NCBI RefSeq assembly: GCF_013343715.1
Contig: NZ_JABUNR010000002.1
Location: 186,001 to 250,000 of the forward strand
Length of the DNA stretch: 64,000 nucleotides
Direction: 5' to 3'
DNA from: Mesobacillus harenae
GTDB taxonomy: Bacteria > Bacillota > Bacilli > Bacillales > Cytobacillaceae
The notes below the pieces were generated by a model that searched no databases, was not told the origin of the DNA, and was given only the letters and a program-made list of their open reading frames with translations. The stretch's first letter is position 1, and the number at the start of each line of letters is the position of its first letter. Shown piece after piece: positions 52,149-60,838 of the stretch. The position numbers and the translations under genes are program-made.

Positions 52149-52415
52149 TTACTTTTTAAAATAAAAGTTGTATATGCTGTTGGCGACTTCCTTTGGGTTA
52201 ACCGAATACGTTCCAGCTTCAACCTGAAGCTTAATGTCTTCGACTTTCTTTTCACGCTGGGCCTGCACCTGTGAACCTTGCTGCAGTTCCTTTGCCGTCG
52301 ACGAAATTTCCACCTTATCTGAACCCTTAGCCTTTGACGTTCCGGCTGTTTCAGGGTTATTCATTTGTCGCTTATATGGATTGATTCCGGATGGACCAAT
52401 GTTATTTATTTTCAT
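52149..52415 (-). CDS. flgM: anti-sigma-D factor FlgM
   Basis: This 88-residue partly disordered protein holds sigma-D inactive until it is released when hooks are complete. N-terminal MKINNIGPSGINPYKRQMNN and C-terminal LQVEAGTYSVNPKEVANSIY are the family marks. CGGAGGTG precedes the ATG; a perfect sigma-D promoter lies upstream. Confidence 0.96.
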   Translation of the reverse strand: MKINNIGPSGINPYKRQMNNPETAGTSKAKGSDKVEISSTAKELQQGSQVQAQREKKVEDIKLQVEAGTYSVNPKEVANSIYNFYFKK

Positions 52416-52449
52416 AACTACACCTCCGAACGTGTGCTTTCTATATCTA

Positions 52450-52476
52450 TTATCGGCTTATGTTTAATAATCTTTA
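52450..52476 (-). promoter_or_regulatory. sigma-D promoter of the flgM operon
   Basis: On the minus strand TAAA (52476-52473), a 15-base spacer and GCCGATAA (52457-52450) give a perfect consensus match about 35 bases before flgM. Confidence 0.93.
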
Positions 52477-52514
52477 CTATAAAGTAATTATATCATTTTC
52501 AAGGGCGGCTAGCG

Positions 52515-52907
52515 TTAGTTGCGGGATAGGTAGGTCTTCCCATGCGCCTTTTTCCGTGCCTGTTCTTGGTCGAATTCATCGAGATCCTGCTTTAATACTG
52601 TCGAACATGGTTCACATAGTTTACCGGTGCGGATAACCTTTCCGCATTTGTCGCAAGGGTAGCCAAGGTTAGGAAATTGGGCAATCTGCAATCTTCCGGT
52701 TTTAATAAACTTGAGGATGGTCTCTTCTGGAACGCCTGTCGCCTCCACGATTTGGTTCATGGTCGCTGCCCGGTTTTCACGCTTTCTCATGTACTGATAA
52801 ACCGTTTCATACAGCTTCTCTTCTTCTTTCTTACACTTCGGGCATAGCTGATTAAATTGATTCTTATAAAAAATACTGCCGCAAACAGGACAATTATCGA
52901 GCTCCAT
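52515..52907 (-). CDS. yvyF: YvyF, zinc-ribbon flagellar regulator
   Basis: This 130-residue protein has two zinc-ribbon-like halves (CPVCGSIF...CPKC and CDKCGKVI...CEPC) flanking a MerR-like helix-turn-helix (NRAATMNQIVEATGVPEETI). B. subtilis YvyF affects flagellin expression through FlgM. The ATG at 52907 has GTAGGAGG upstream; the frame extending to 52991 crosses a palindromic repeat and is rejected. Confidence 0.92.
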   Translation of the reverse strand: MELDNCPVCGSIFYKNQFNQLCPKCKKEEEKLYETVYQYMRKRENRAATMNQIVEATGVPEETILKFIKTGRLQIAQFPNLGYPCDKCGKVIRTGKLCEPCSTVLKQDLDEFDQEQARKKAHGKTYLSRN

Positions 52908-52938
52908 TAAAATTCCTCCTACTATATTTCCATTTACC

Positions 52939-52993
52939 TTGAAGGTGCCTGTCACCTGGAAAATTCCTGGATGGTGCCTGTCACCTTTCAAGG
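52939..52993. repeat. GGTGACAGGCACC-type element, copy 3
   Basis: Two direct copies of GGTGCCTGTCACCT (at 52943 and 52973) are enclosed by the inverted ends CCTTGAA/TTTCAAGG. It lies between comFC and yvyF, which are adjacent or closely spaced in B. subtilis. Confidence 0.85.
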
Positions 52994-53001
52994 TTTGGTA
53001 A

Positions 53002-53709
53002 TTACCTTGCGATGGTGAGAGATTGGACTTGTGTGGCGCCGGCTTGTTTTAGAATTTTTCCGGCGTGGCGTAAAGTTGATCCGGTAGTGTATATATCGTC
53101 AATTAGGAGGATTTTTTTACTTGCTATGGTATCGGTGTCAGTTATTTTAAAAACTTGCTGCAGATGGATGCGTTCGTCTCGGGATTTTTTCGATTGTTTT
53201 TCCGTGTGGATCCGTTCAAGGAGATGGGAAGGGGTGTGGTTAACTTCTATAATCAGAGCCTCCGACTGGTTAAAGCCTCTTTCGTATAAACGTTCCGAGC
53301 TAAGCGGAATTGGGACAATTAGGTCTGGGGCTGCCCGCTTGATTTTAGTTTGAAGCTGTACAGCAAAAATTTTAGCCAGAACATAATCTCCCCGAAATTT
53401 ATAGCGTGATAGCAGCTCTTTTAAAAAATCATTGTAGCTGTACAGAGCAATGTTTTTATCCAGACAGCCGCTCCAGTTCGAGTCCTTTTCCCAGCGGACA
53501 CAATCGAGGCACCTGTCGCCTTCTATAAATTTTGAGTCTAGCTCATCCAGCGGCCGGCTGCACATCGAGCAGATATCTCCATGGATTACCATAAGCTTCG
53601 CTTTACAAGCTCCGCAAAGCAGATCACTCTCTCCCTTCCAAAACAAGGCCGTCCAGCTTACCGCCTGTTCCTTTTTCCCATGACAATATAAGCATCTTTC
53701 TGAAAACAT
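53002..53709 (-). CDS. comFC: competence protein ComFC, phosphoribosyltransferase fold
   Basis: This 235-residue cytoplasmic protein is needed for transforming-DNA uptake and integration. N-terminal zinc fingers (CLYCHG, CGAC, CSMC, CLDC) precede a phosphoribosyltransferase domain with signature KILLIDDIYTTGST. GGGAGG lies shortly before the ATG. It follows comFA by 17 bases with no comFB in between. Confidence 0.95.
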   Translation of the reverse strand: MFSERCLYCHGKKEQAVSWTALFWKGESDLLCGACKAKLMVIHGDICSMCSRPLDELDSKFIEGDRCLDCVRWEKDSNWSGCLDKNIALYSYNDFLKELLSRYKFRGDYVLAKIFAVQLQTKIKRAAPDLIVPIPLSSERLYERGFNQSEALIIEVNHTPSHLLERIHTEKQSKKSRDERIHLQQVFKITDTDTIASKKILLIDDIYTTGSTLRHAGKILKQAGATQVQSLTIAR

Positions 53710-53726
53710 CTTACACCCGCCTCCCG

Positions 53727-55220
53727 CTAATCTAACAGCCCTCTCTGTTTTCCCACCTGATTCATTTTTAGGATTTGGTTTCTAGCACGCACCATTGCCT
53801 CCGTTTTTCCATAATGAAAAAACGTAACGTCTCCACTTGGAAAATTCTTGCTTCGTCCTGCCCGGCCAGCAATCTGGACAAGTGCACTCTCTGCAAAAAT
53901 CCGGTCTTCTGCACCAAGAACGGCCACATCAATGTTTGGAAAGGTAACGCCTCTCTCTAAAATGGTTGTCGTCAGCAGGATGGGAACTTCTTTATTCCGC
54001 ATCTTTTGGACCTTTTCCTTTCGGTAGGGGTCTTCAGCATGGACGGATAAAATATCTGGATGAAGTGTTTGCAGGAGCGGGAGCAGCTTCTCCATCTGTT
54101 CAATTTGCGGGACAAAGACGAGGGCTTGGTTGCCGGAATTGATCCGGTGTTTTATCCAATTAAGAACATTTGACGGGAGTTTATTTTTCTGGAGATGTTT
54201 TTGCCAGTTCCCGCACCATACAAACACTGGAACGGGCAGCGGAAAACGATGATACCGGGCGGGGATGGTGACAAATGCCCGCTTTTTCGAGAGGCATTCC
54301 TGCTGCCATTTTTGGTTTGGAGTGGCAGTCAAAAATACGAGGGCTGAGCCTTGTTTCCTTGCCTGTTTGACAGCATATTGGAGCGCAGCATCAACTGAAT
54401 ACGGGAAGGCATCCACTTCGTCGACGACCATGAAATCAAATGCCTGATAAAACCGCAGAAGCTGATGCGTCGTTGCAATCGTTAGCTGGGCATGCTTCTG
54501 GCGATCCTCACTCCCGCCGTAAAGGGAAGCGATCGTTGTGTGAGGAAAGACAGCTTTAAACCTTGGAGTCAGCTCGAGCACCACGTCTGTCCTGGGTGTC
54601 GCAACACAAACCCGTTTACCCTCAGCAAGAGCTGCGGCAATCCCGGCAAACAGCACCTCCGTTTTACCAGCACCACATACGGCCCAAACGAGGAGCTCGG
54701 AGTCTGTCTCTACCGCCTCAACAACACGGGAGGAAGCCTCTTTTTGTCCTTTAGATAATGAGCCTGCCCAGTTTAGAATCCTTTCAGCAGGTTGTGCTTC
54801 AGGCTCAGGTCCTGTCCAGCTGATCAGCGGCGTGCAGCTGCTCACTCGGCCCATCATCAAACATTGTCGGCAATATGTACAGCTTTCCTTGCAACGGGCA
54901 CAAGGGTAGCTGGCAAACCATGCCGGGTCCTTCGTGCCGCAACGAATACAGATAGCCTGCTTGCCTTTTAATTCAATTGATTTTCGGTAGGCAAGAAAGC
55001 CGTTCTCGTAGTGGGTTTGAATTTCTTCTAGTTCAAAGGGAAGTTCGTCTAAAAGGAGCTGTTTGCCTGTAAGTATCGTTTGGAGGTCGGGATTAAAAGG
55101 GAAATCAGGATTAAGGGGTTGAAGCGGGATTGTCGGCAGCTTTGAGATAGGTTCAGTTTTTTCTGCAGAGGGGAGAAGTGGTTCCGGAACTAGCCGGTTA
55201 TTATAAACAGCAAATCTCAA
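53727..55220 (-). CDS. comFA: competence ATP-dependent DNA helicase/translocase ComFA
   Basis: This 497-residue superfamily 2 ATPase powers import of single-stranded DNA. A four-cysteine zinc site (CIRCG...CARCKESCTYC) precedes Walker A AVCGAGKTEV, DEAD-type box VVDEVDAF, FLTATP and the C-terminal motif VQIAGRAGRS. The TTG at 55220 has AAGAGGTGAT upstream. I did not find clear paired ComK boxes in the 174 bases upstream. Confidence 0.96.
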   Translation of the reverse strand: MRFAVYNNRLVPEPLLPSAEKTEPISKLPTIPLQPLNPDFPFNPDLQTILTGKQLLLDELPFELEEIQTHYENGFLAYRKSIELKGKQAICIRCGTKDPAWFASYPCARCKESCTYCRQCLMMGRVSSCTPLISWTGPEPEAQPAERILNWAGSLSKGQKEASSRVVEAVETDSELLVWAVCGAGKTEVLFAGIAAALAEGKRVCVATPRTDVVLELTPRFKAVFPHTTIASLYGGSEDRQKHAQLTIATTHQLLRFYQAFDFMVVDEVDAFPYSVDAALQYAVKQARKQGSALVFLTATPNQKWQQECLSKKRAFVTIPARYHRFPLPVPVFVWCGNWQKHLQKNKLPSNVLNWIKHRINSGNQALVFVPQIEQMEKLLPLLQTLHPDILSVHAEDPYRKEKVQKMRNKEVPILLTTTILERGVTFPNIDVAVLGAEDRIFAESALVQIAGRAGRSKNFPSGDVTFFHYGKTEAMVRARNQILKMNQVGKQRGLLD

Positions 55221-55394
55221 TAATCGATCACCTCTTTTACTATACTCCCCTATTAATTTGCTAGCCCTTTGCTAAAATCCTGCTAGATGAATGATAGATT
55301 CGGAATTATTATTTCCGACTTCTTAGACTGTGAATTAAAGGAATGATCGCTGGTAACAACGAATAAGATTTGAAAAAGTTATTATGGAGGTAGT

Positions 55395-55742
55395 ATGTTC
55401 GAGGCTAATTTAATAAAATCCAACAAAATCTTAGTTCCTTTTATCTTGTTATTCATCATACCCGTATTAGGTTTTATCGCGGATTTAAATTTTCAATATA
55501 TCGCACATGAAATGGAAGATACCTGGACACAAGATGTATTTTACAATGTTTATAGTAAGTCTTTTTACATAGCTCCTTTGACAAATATCATCCAATTCAT
55601 TTACTTTATTTTATTAATGGTTGTATCCGTTCGAGCAAAACACACTACGTTCATCATCTTATCGGCTTTCCTTATTGCATTTAACTGTATAACCGGATTT
55701 TCTATTTTGATAAGATTCCTGCCCGCAGCTGCAGGTATCTAG
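55395..55742 (+). CDS. small membrane protein of unknown function
   Basis: This 115-residue protein has three membrane segments (about 11-30, 60-78 and 84-108). Not recognised. A strong GGAGGTAG ribosome site lies 3-4 bases before the ATG, so it is likely translated. Alone and divergent from comFA; AT-rich relative to neighbours. Confidence 0.65.
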   Translation: MFEANLIKSNKILVPFILLFIIPVLGFIADLNFQYIAHEMEDTWTQDVFYNVYSKSFYIAPLTNIIQFIYFILLMVVSVRAKHTTFIILSAFLIAFNCITGFSILIRFLPAAAGI

Positions 55743-55763
55743 TATTTATAATACAGGAAAACT

Positions 55764-55878
55764 TTTGATTTCCTCTCCAGGCACTTCACTTTCCGCAGGC
55801 AGTCCGGGAGCCTCCTCGGCGCTAATGCGCCTGTGGGGTCTCCCCTTGGCCTTGCAATCCCGCAGAATATACTCCTTA
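55764..55878. repeat. GC-rich CTTTCCGCGGGGCG element, copy 5 (degenerate)
   Basis: It contains TTGATTTCCTCTCCAGGCAC, CTTTCCGCAGGCAGTCCGGG, AGCCTCCTCGGCGCTAATGC and GCGCCTGTGGGGTCTCC, clearly related to the 29311 and 35874 copies but diverged. Confidence 0.75.
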
Positions 55879-55895
55879 CTCGACTATTATGACTT

Positions 55896-56291
55896 TTATT
55901 GAGTAAATCCTTCGGTCTTCCGCTCAAAGAAATGGTTCCTTACGTAAAGTGTATACACTAAAACAATCAACGACCAGATAAAGTTCCCAATGTAAGGCTG
56001 CTGGCTATGTTCCAGGGCCAGCAGTAAACTGACTCCCCCAAACACGACGGAATAAGCAAGCATCAGCCAAAAACCCCACACCTTCAATGATCCATAACCA
56101 ATGACCATAATGAGTGAAAAGATCGCTAAAGCGATCCTTACAGGCTGCTCAGGGACATTTTCCAGCCCAAGTCTAGCGGCCATACCGATATCTTCTATAG
56201 CACCGTTATTAAAAATGGCGGTGTATAACAAAACTAAAGCACCAAAAATATAATAAAAGCTGATAACAGCAACACCTAAAGGCCTTTTCAC
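55896..56291 (-). CDS. four-helix membrane protein of unknown function
   Basis: This 131-residue protein has four membrane segments (about 6-24, 50-67, 70-90 and 98-118) and a basic tail. Not recognised beyond general likeness to small bacillal membrane proteins. GGGATGG-type weak ribosome site precedes the ATG. A repeat element adjoins its 3' end. Confidence 0.65.
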   Translation of the reverse strand: MKRPLGVAVISFYYIFGALVLLYTAIFNNGAIEDIGMAARLGLENVPEQPVRIALAIFSLIMVIGYGSLKVWGFWLMLAYSVVFGGVSLLLALEHSQQPYIGNFIWSLIVLVYTLYVRNHFFERKTEGFTQ

Positions 56292-56370
56292 AACATACCA
56301 TCCCTCTTCTTCGTAAGTGTTGGTTTAACATACCAATGCAAGCTTTTTTCAAAACTTTAAAAATCTTCGT

Positions 56371-56404
56371 TAAAAAACACCCGCCCTAAAATCGGTCAGG
56401 TGCT
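56371..56404 (-). terminator. terminator of degV
   Basis: An imperfect 9-bp stem CACCTGACC/GGGCGGGTG (56378-56386 with 56394-56402) is followed by TTTTTTAA on the minus strand, just past the degV stop. Confidence 0.75.
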
Positions 56405-56412
56405 TCCTCTGA

Positions 56413-57252
56413 TTACTTCTTATACCATCCCATACCCATCGAACCTTCACCGAGATGGGTCCCGATGACGGGCCCAAAATAGCTGATAGAAAACTCAACA
56501 TTAGGATATTTGGCTTCAAGATCAGCCTTCCATTCTTTCGCTTCTTTCTCTCGCTTTGCATGAATCACGACAGCACGGTAGGCTTCGCCGCTCTTGGCAT
56601 CTTCGCCTAGCAGATCGACGATCCGGTTCCATGCCTTTTTCCGGGTCCGGATTTTTTCAAAAGGAACGATTTTCTTGTCTACAAAGTGAAGAAGCGGTTT
56701 TACCTGAAGCAGGCTTCCGATAAACGCTTGAGCACCGGACAGTCGGCCGCCTCGCTGAAGATGGCTTAAATCGTCAGCCAGGAAATAAGCACGCGTTGTG
56801 TTCTTCATTTCCGATAGACGAGAGATGATTTCTTCCGGGTCTTTCCCCTCATTGGCCATCTCTGCTGCTTCGAGCGCATAAAAGCCTTGCACCATTGCAC
56901 TGATTTCAGTGTCAAATGGGTATACCTTAATGCTATCAACCATTTCCCCTGCAGCAACAGCGCCTTGAAAGGTTCCGCTAATAGCGCTTGACAGATGAAT
57001 GCTTATAACAGCATCGTATTCTTTCGAAAGCTGTTCAAACAGTTCAACAAACTCGCCGATTGGCGGCTGGGAGGTTGTCGGAAGATCTTTTGTTTTTACT
57101 TCTTCATAAAAGTCATCTGCAGTGATGTCTATTTCCTCGCGGTACGTTTCTGCTCCAAATATAACGCTTAGCGGGATCATATGTATATTAAGTTTATCTC
57201 GCAATTCTTTAGGGATATATGCAGTACTATCTGTTACAACTGCCGTTTTCAT
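56413..57252 (-). CDS. degV: DegV family fatty-acid-binding protein
   Basis: This 279-residue protein begins MKTAVVTDSTAYIPKELRDK and carries the DegV marks TTSQPPIGEFVELFE, HLSSAISGTFQGA and HLQRGGRLSGAQA. Members bind fatty acids and act as FakB-like donors to the FakA kinase. GAGGAAGG precedes the ATG at 57252. Located as in B. subtilis (yviA/degV, downstream of degSU). Confidence 0.93.
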   Translation of the reverse strand: MKTAVVTDSTAYIPKELRDKLNIHMIPLSVIFGAETYREEIDITADDFYEEVKTKDLPTTSQPPIGEFVELFEQLSKEYDAVISIHLSSAISGTFQGAVAAGEMVDSIKVYPFDTEISAMVQGFYALEAAEMANEGKDPEEIISRLSEMKNTTRAYFLADDLSHLQRGGRLSGAQAFIGSLLQVKPLLHFVDKKIVPFEKIRTRKKAWNRIVDLLGEDAKSGEAYRAVVIHAKREKEAKEWKADLEAKYPNVEFSISYFGPVIGTHLGEGSMGMGWYKK

Positions 57253-57407
57253 GATAGGTACCTTCCTCACTCTTATTATCTGCTAATTAGTATATCCATT
57301 ATTTTATATGAGTTTTAGCCAAAATGCATTACATAACGGCAAAACGGGGTAATTAGGCGCATACATCTTTCTAGTTCATATGAAAAGAATCATGACTCAG
57401 TTCCTCG

Positions 57408-57445
57408 CCAAAAATCAAAATGCTGCCGGCTCACCAGCCAGCAGC
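57408..57445 (-). terminator. terminator of the sda-like gene
   Basis: A 10-bp stem with one G-U pair, GCTGCTGGCT/AGCCGGCAGC (57422-57431 with 57436-57445), is followed by ATTTTGATTTTTGG on the minus strand. Confidence 0.85.
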
Positions 57446-57451
57446 AACCTA

Positions 57452-57601
57452 TTAAGCCTTTACCTCGGACAAATCTAAAAGACCTCGCTTGTTAATCTCG
57501 TGTTCTAGGATGTTAAGGAAGTTCTCTTCAAGATTTAACAAAGTTGCTCTTCTATAGACCTCGAGCAAGTCCGAATCCGACAGATTACTTAACCCACAAA
57601 T
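57452..57601 (-). CDS. sda: Sda-like sporulation checkpoint inhibitor
   Basis: This small protein contains LSDSDLLEVYRRATLLNLEE then NFLNILEHEINKRGL, which matches the helical-hairpin pattern of Sda ([22 protein letters not shown]...IENEIKRR). Sda blocks the sporulation kinase KinA when replication is disturbed. The start is unusual. AAGGGGTGG lies 5 bases before an ATT codon at 57601, giving 49 residues. An ATG at 57625 has no ribosome site and sits almost at the predicted transcription start (leaderless). It has its own promoter and terminator. Confidence 0.8.
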   Translation of the reverse strand: MCGLSNLSDSDLLEVYRRATLLNLEENFLNILEHEINKRGLLDLSEVKA

Positions 57602-57632
57602 GATAACCACCCCTTCATAGTACATTGGGACT

Positions 57633-57663
57633 ATTATACCAGAAACAAAAGGAGTATTGTCAA
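57633..57663 (-). promoter_or_regulatory. sigma-A promoter of the sda-like gene
   Basis: On the minus strand TTGACA (57663-57658), a 19-base spacer and TGGTATAAT (TATAAT 57638-57633) form an extended -10 promoter. No clear DnaA boxes were seen beside it. Confidence 0.7.
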
Positions 57664-57815
57664 ATAATTAATAATATTGTAAAAATTAGTCAGATTCCAG
57701 GACAAATTAAATAGTTGTTTTATCATATAACCGGGAGCTAAAAGGCTTATTGGTTCCTCTGCCTAAAACAAAGTACCTGGAGCGCAAATCAACTGGCAGG
57801 TTTAACACAGCCATA

Positions 57816-57851
57816 AAACAAAAAAGCACATTGCCTCTCAACAAATGTGCT
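57816..57851 (-). terminator. terminator of degU
   Basis: An 8-bp stem AGCACATT/AATGTGCT (57825-57832 with 57844-57851) is followed by a TTTTTTG tract on the minus strand, 40 bases past the degU stop. Confidence 0.85.
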
Positions 57852-57891
57852 CTGGTTCTATTAAATATGTAATAGTAATTATATTGAAAAA

Positions 57892-58578
57892 CTACTTTAC
57901 CTCTACCCATCCATTTTTTATGGCAACGACGACTGCTTGTGTACGGTCGTTGACACTCATTTTTTGCAGAATGTTGCTGACATGGTTTTTAACGGTTTTC
58001 TCGCTAATAAACAACGCTTCGCCAATTCCGCGGTTGCTTTTGCCGTCAGCAAGAAGCTGAAGCACTTCGCATTCCCGGCGTGTCAGTAAGTGAAGCGGAC
58101 GGCGGATTTCAATATGCTGGTTATAGCCTTCGCCGTTGCTGGACTTCTCTGAAGACAATCTGCGATATTCTTTTACTAAATTATGAGTAACTCTCGGATG
58201 TAAGTAAGATCCTCCATCAGCGACTACCTTTACGGCCTCAATCAGTGCGTCTGCATCCATTTCTTTCAGTAAATAGCCGCTTGCCCCTGTTTTTAACGCA
58301 TGGGTTACATAGTTTTCATCATCATGAATCGATAGGATAATAACCTTTGAATCAGGGTATTTCTCAATTAAATGGCCTGTAGCCTCTACCCCGTTAATAT
58401 GGGGCATGTTGATATCCATGATAACTACATCAGGCTGATGTTCTTCAACAAGCGAAAGCGCCTCGCTGCCGTCATCCCCCTCTGCTGCTACTTCGAATGA
58501 TTTTTCAAAATCGAGAATTCGTTTTACACCTTCTCTGAATAATTGATGGTCGTCAATAATGACAATCTTTGTTGTCAA
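57892..58578 (-). CDS. degU: two-component response regulator DegU
   Basis: This 228-residue NarL/LuxR-type regulator controls competence, exoproteases, motility and biofilm genes. Receiver domain: acidic pocket IIDDHQ, phospho-acceptor D55 in VIMDINMP, and LLKEMDAD. The C-terminal helix-turn-helix is [20 protein letters not shown] ... [12 protein letters not shown]. The TTG at 58578 has GGGGAGG 8 bases upstream. Follows degS by 36 bases. Phospho-DegU is known to affect flgM and comK, both tied to genes in this window. Confidence 0.97.
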   Translation of the reverse strand: MTTKIVIIDDHQLFREGVKRILDFEKSFEVAAEGDDGSEALSLVEEHQPDVVIMDINMPHINGVEATGHLIEKYPDSKVIILSIHDDENYVTHALKTGASGYLLKEMDADALIEAVKVVADGGSYLHPRVTHNLVKEYRRLSSEKSSNGEGYNQHIEIRRPLHLLTRRECEVLQLLADGKSNRGIGEALFISEKTVKNHVSNILQKMSVNDRTQAVVVAIKNGWVEVK

Positions 58579-58614
58579 TCCATTCGCCTCCCCTACGCCT
58601 GATGTTCTCTATTT

Positions 58615-59760
58615 TTATTGAAACGTTAAAGGTACTTGTATGATGACTACAGTTCCGGCACCTGGCTTTGATTGAAGAGTCAGCTCGCCTTCGAGAAGGT
58701 CAACTCGCTCCCTGATCCCTAGAATACCGAAAGACTCAGGCTTCTTTTCATTGATATCGAAGCCTGTTCCATCATCTTTTACAATGACAGTAACTGCGGT
58801 CTTTTTAATCTCTATTTTCACTTGAATATTTTTGGCTTTGGCATGCTTCAGACCGTTTTGTACAGACTCCTGAATCATCCGGAACAAGGCAACCTCGTAT
58901 TTCGACGGCAATCTTGTATCCTCACCAATGTTCGCAAAATGAATTCTCGTTGTTTTATGATATTCTTCGATGGTCTGTAAGTATTTTCTGAGGGTAGGTA
59001 CTAAACCTAAGTCATCAAGAGCCATTGGCCGCAAATCATAAATAATCCTGCGAACCTCATATAAAGCCGAGCGAACCATCACTTTTAAATCGCGAATTTC
59101 ACTAATCGCTTCATCGGGACTTCTTTCACGATGAATCCGTTCGATCAAATCAGAACGCATCATCACGTTCGCCATCATTTGTGCTGGCCCGTCATGAATT
59201 TCCCTTGATAACCTCTTCCGTTCTTCTTCCTGGGCTTCAATAATTTTCAAGCCGAAATCCTGCTTCAGTTTAGCGTTTTCAAGAGCTTCACCAACTAGCT
59301 TCAAATCACTCATCATGTAATTCATCACAACATTGATTTGGGACACAAGCTGCTCAGCCCGATCAATTGTCTCATTGAGCCCTAGCATTCGGCGCTCAAG
59401 ATCATCTCTCCGCAGACGCATTTGTTTTTCCATCTGACGGTTCATCGTCAAATCCATTTGCAGCTTATGGGCCGACTCATAAGCTTCACGAACTTGAGAC
59501 TCGGTGTAATCCTTAAAGTGCATGCTGACCTCGGACAAACGTTTACGCGCTAACCGGACCTGGACTTCAAGCTTGTCCCCTTCAGAAATGATTTTGGCAA
59601 CAGACAGCTTAACTTCCTTTAACTCCTCCGTAATTGAGTCAAAGTCCTGCCTGCATTGCTCCCCGATCCGAAAAATTTCGCTCTTGCTGTTTCCGACCGT
59701 TTCAATCATTTGCTCAAGGATAAAATCCAAAGCTTTTGTATCAATTTTCTTGATTGCCAT
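58615..59760 (-). CDS. degS: cytoplasmic sensor histidine kinase DegS
   Basis: This 381-residue soluble kinase/phosphatase has an N-terminal coiled-coil sensor domain (1-~170), HisKA_3 dimerisation domain with H189 in LSREIHDGPAQMM, and a C-terminal HATPase (DDGTGFDINEKK, FGILGIRERVDLLEGEL). No membrane segments, as in B. subtilis. GGGGGAATTTTT precedes the ATG. Confidence 0.97.
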   Translation of the reverse strand: MAIKKIDTKALDFILEQMIETVGNSKSEIFRIGEQCRQDFDSITEELKEVKLSVAKIISEGDKLEVQVRLARKRLSEVSMHFKDYTESQVREAYESAHKLQMDLTMNRQMEKQMRLRRDDLERRMLGLNETIDRAEQLVSQINVVMNYMMSDLKLVGEALENAKLKQDFGLKIIEAQEEERKRLSREIHDGPAQMMANVMMRSDLIERIHRERSPDEAISEIRDLKVMVRSALYEVRRIIYDLRPMALDDLGLVPTLRKYLQTIEEYHKTTRIHFANIGEDTRLPSKYEVALFRMIQESVQNGLKHAKAKNIQVKIEIKKTAVTVIVKDDGTGFDINEKKPESFGILGIRERVDLLEGELTLQSKPGAGTVVIIQVPLTFQ

Positions 59761-60052
59761 AAAAATTCCCCCAGGGGCTATGGTACCCTATCAGTACTTG
59801 TCTTCATTTTATCGTGAAAGACTCGTAGACTGTATGTAAAACCTACCAACTTTCTAAAAAATCGGTAAATAGGCACAGATTTGTTTTTTGGCCCTAAGTC
59901 ATTTATCCTATTTTATTAAGGATGAAACCTAAAGTCATATAAGAATTTACCCCGATGATCCTTATGTAAAAAACCTTGTGAAACGAATTTACTCTATTAT
60001 ATCACGGACATCATTTTTCCATATTAAAATTACATTACAAGGAACTGACAGA
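59761..60052. other. intergenic region between divergent degS and yvyE
   Basis: AT-rich sequence with no gene seen. A possible degS -10 (GATAAAAT on the minus strand near 59810) lacks a good -35. Confidence 0.4.
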
Positions 60053-60081
60053 TTGTGATACCAGACCTGTCGAATTATAAT
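60053..60081 (+). promoter_or_regulatory. sigma-A promoter of yvyE
   Basis: TTGTGA (60053-60058), a 17-base spacer and TATAAT (60076-60081) lie 110 bases before the yvyE start. Confidence 0.65.
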
Positions 60082-60190
60082 GGATATTGGAACTTTAAGA
60101 GAGATATAAAAAGCAGGCTTGGCAGTCTAGCACAATGACTTAAATAATAGATTGTACAGAGAAAGATCAATTAGGAGAGGAGCGAGGTCG

Positions 60191-60829
60191 ATGCTATCCC
60201 GATACCATACTGTTAAGGGTGAAGGCGGAACAGAATTTATTATCCAAAAGTCACGGTTTATCGCCTATGTAAACAGAGCGGAAACAGAGGAAGAAGCACA
60301 AGAATTCATCCGTAAAATTAAAAAGCAGCATGGCAATGCAAATCATAATTGCTCAGCCTACTTGATCGGCGAGCATGACCAAATCCAAAAAGCAAACGAC
60401 GATGGCGAACCAAGCGGCACAGCTGGCGTCCCAATCCTCGAGGTTTTGAAAAAACAACAGCTAAAGGATACCGTAGTTGTCATCACCCGTTATTTCGGCG
60501 GTATAAAACTAGGCGGCGGCGGACTAATCCGGGCTTATGGCAAAGCCACTACCGAAGGCATCGCTGCAACAGGTGTCGTCGAACGAAAGCTTATGCGGAT
60601 TATGCATACCACGATCGATTATACCTGGCTCGGAAAAGTCGAGAACGAGCTGAGGAATTCTGAGTATATCCTAAAAGATATATTTTATTTGGATAAGGTG
60701 GAAATAAAAACTTATGTAGAAGAACAGCACAAGGATATATTTTTAAATTGGATTATTGAACTAACCAATGGAAATGGTAAAATTAAATATGGAGAAAATG
60801 AATATCTTGAAAGTAACTCAATATGTTAG
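60191..60829 (+). CDS. yvyE: YvyE / YigZ (IMPACT) family protein
   Basis: This 212-residue protein has the IMPACT-family N-terminal domain (KSRFIAYVNRAETEEEAQEF ... NHNCSAYLIGEHDQIQKAND, GEPSGTAGVPILEVL, TRYFGGIKLGGGGLIRAYG) and a ferredoxin-like C-terminal domain. Cellular role is unclear; eukaryotic relatives modulate translation control. The ATG at 60191 has GGAGCGAGG upstream; the frame from 60152 has no ribosome site. Confidence 0.92.
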   Translation: MLSRYHTVKGEGGTEFIIQKSRFIAYVNRAETEEEAQEFIRKIKKQHGNANHNCSAYLIGEHDQIQKANDDGEPSGTAGVPILEVLKKQQLKDTVVVITRYFGGIKLGGGGLIRAYGKATTEGIAATGVVERKLMRIMHTTIDYTWLGKVENELRNSEYILKDIFYLDKVEIKTYVEEQHKDIFLNWIIELTNGNGKIKYGENEYLESNSIC

Positions 60830-60838
60830 GAGATTAAT

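Noticed and set aside
55221..55394. ComK boxes upstream of comFA
   Set aside because: No AAAA-N5-TTTT pair with proper spacing could be seen, although ComK control is expected from B. subtilis.
57707..57910. 67-codon frame downstream of degU
   Set aside because: Covers the degU terminator and overlaps the degU end; no ribosome site.
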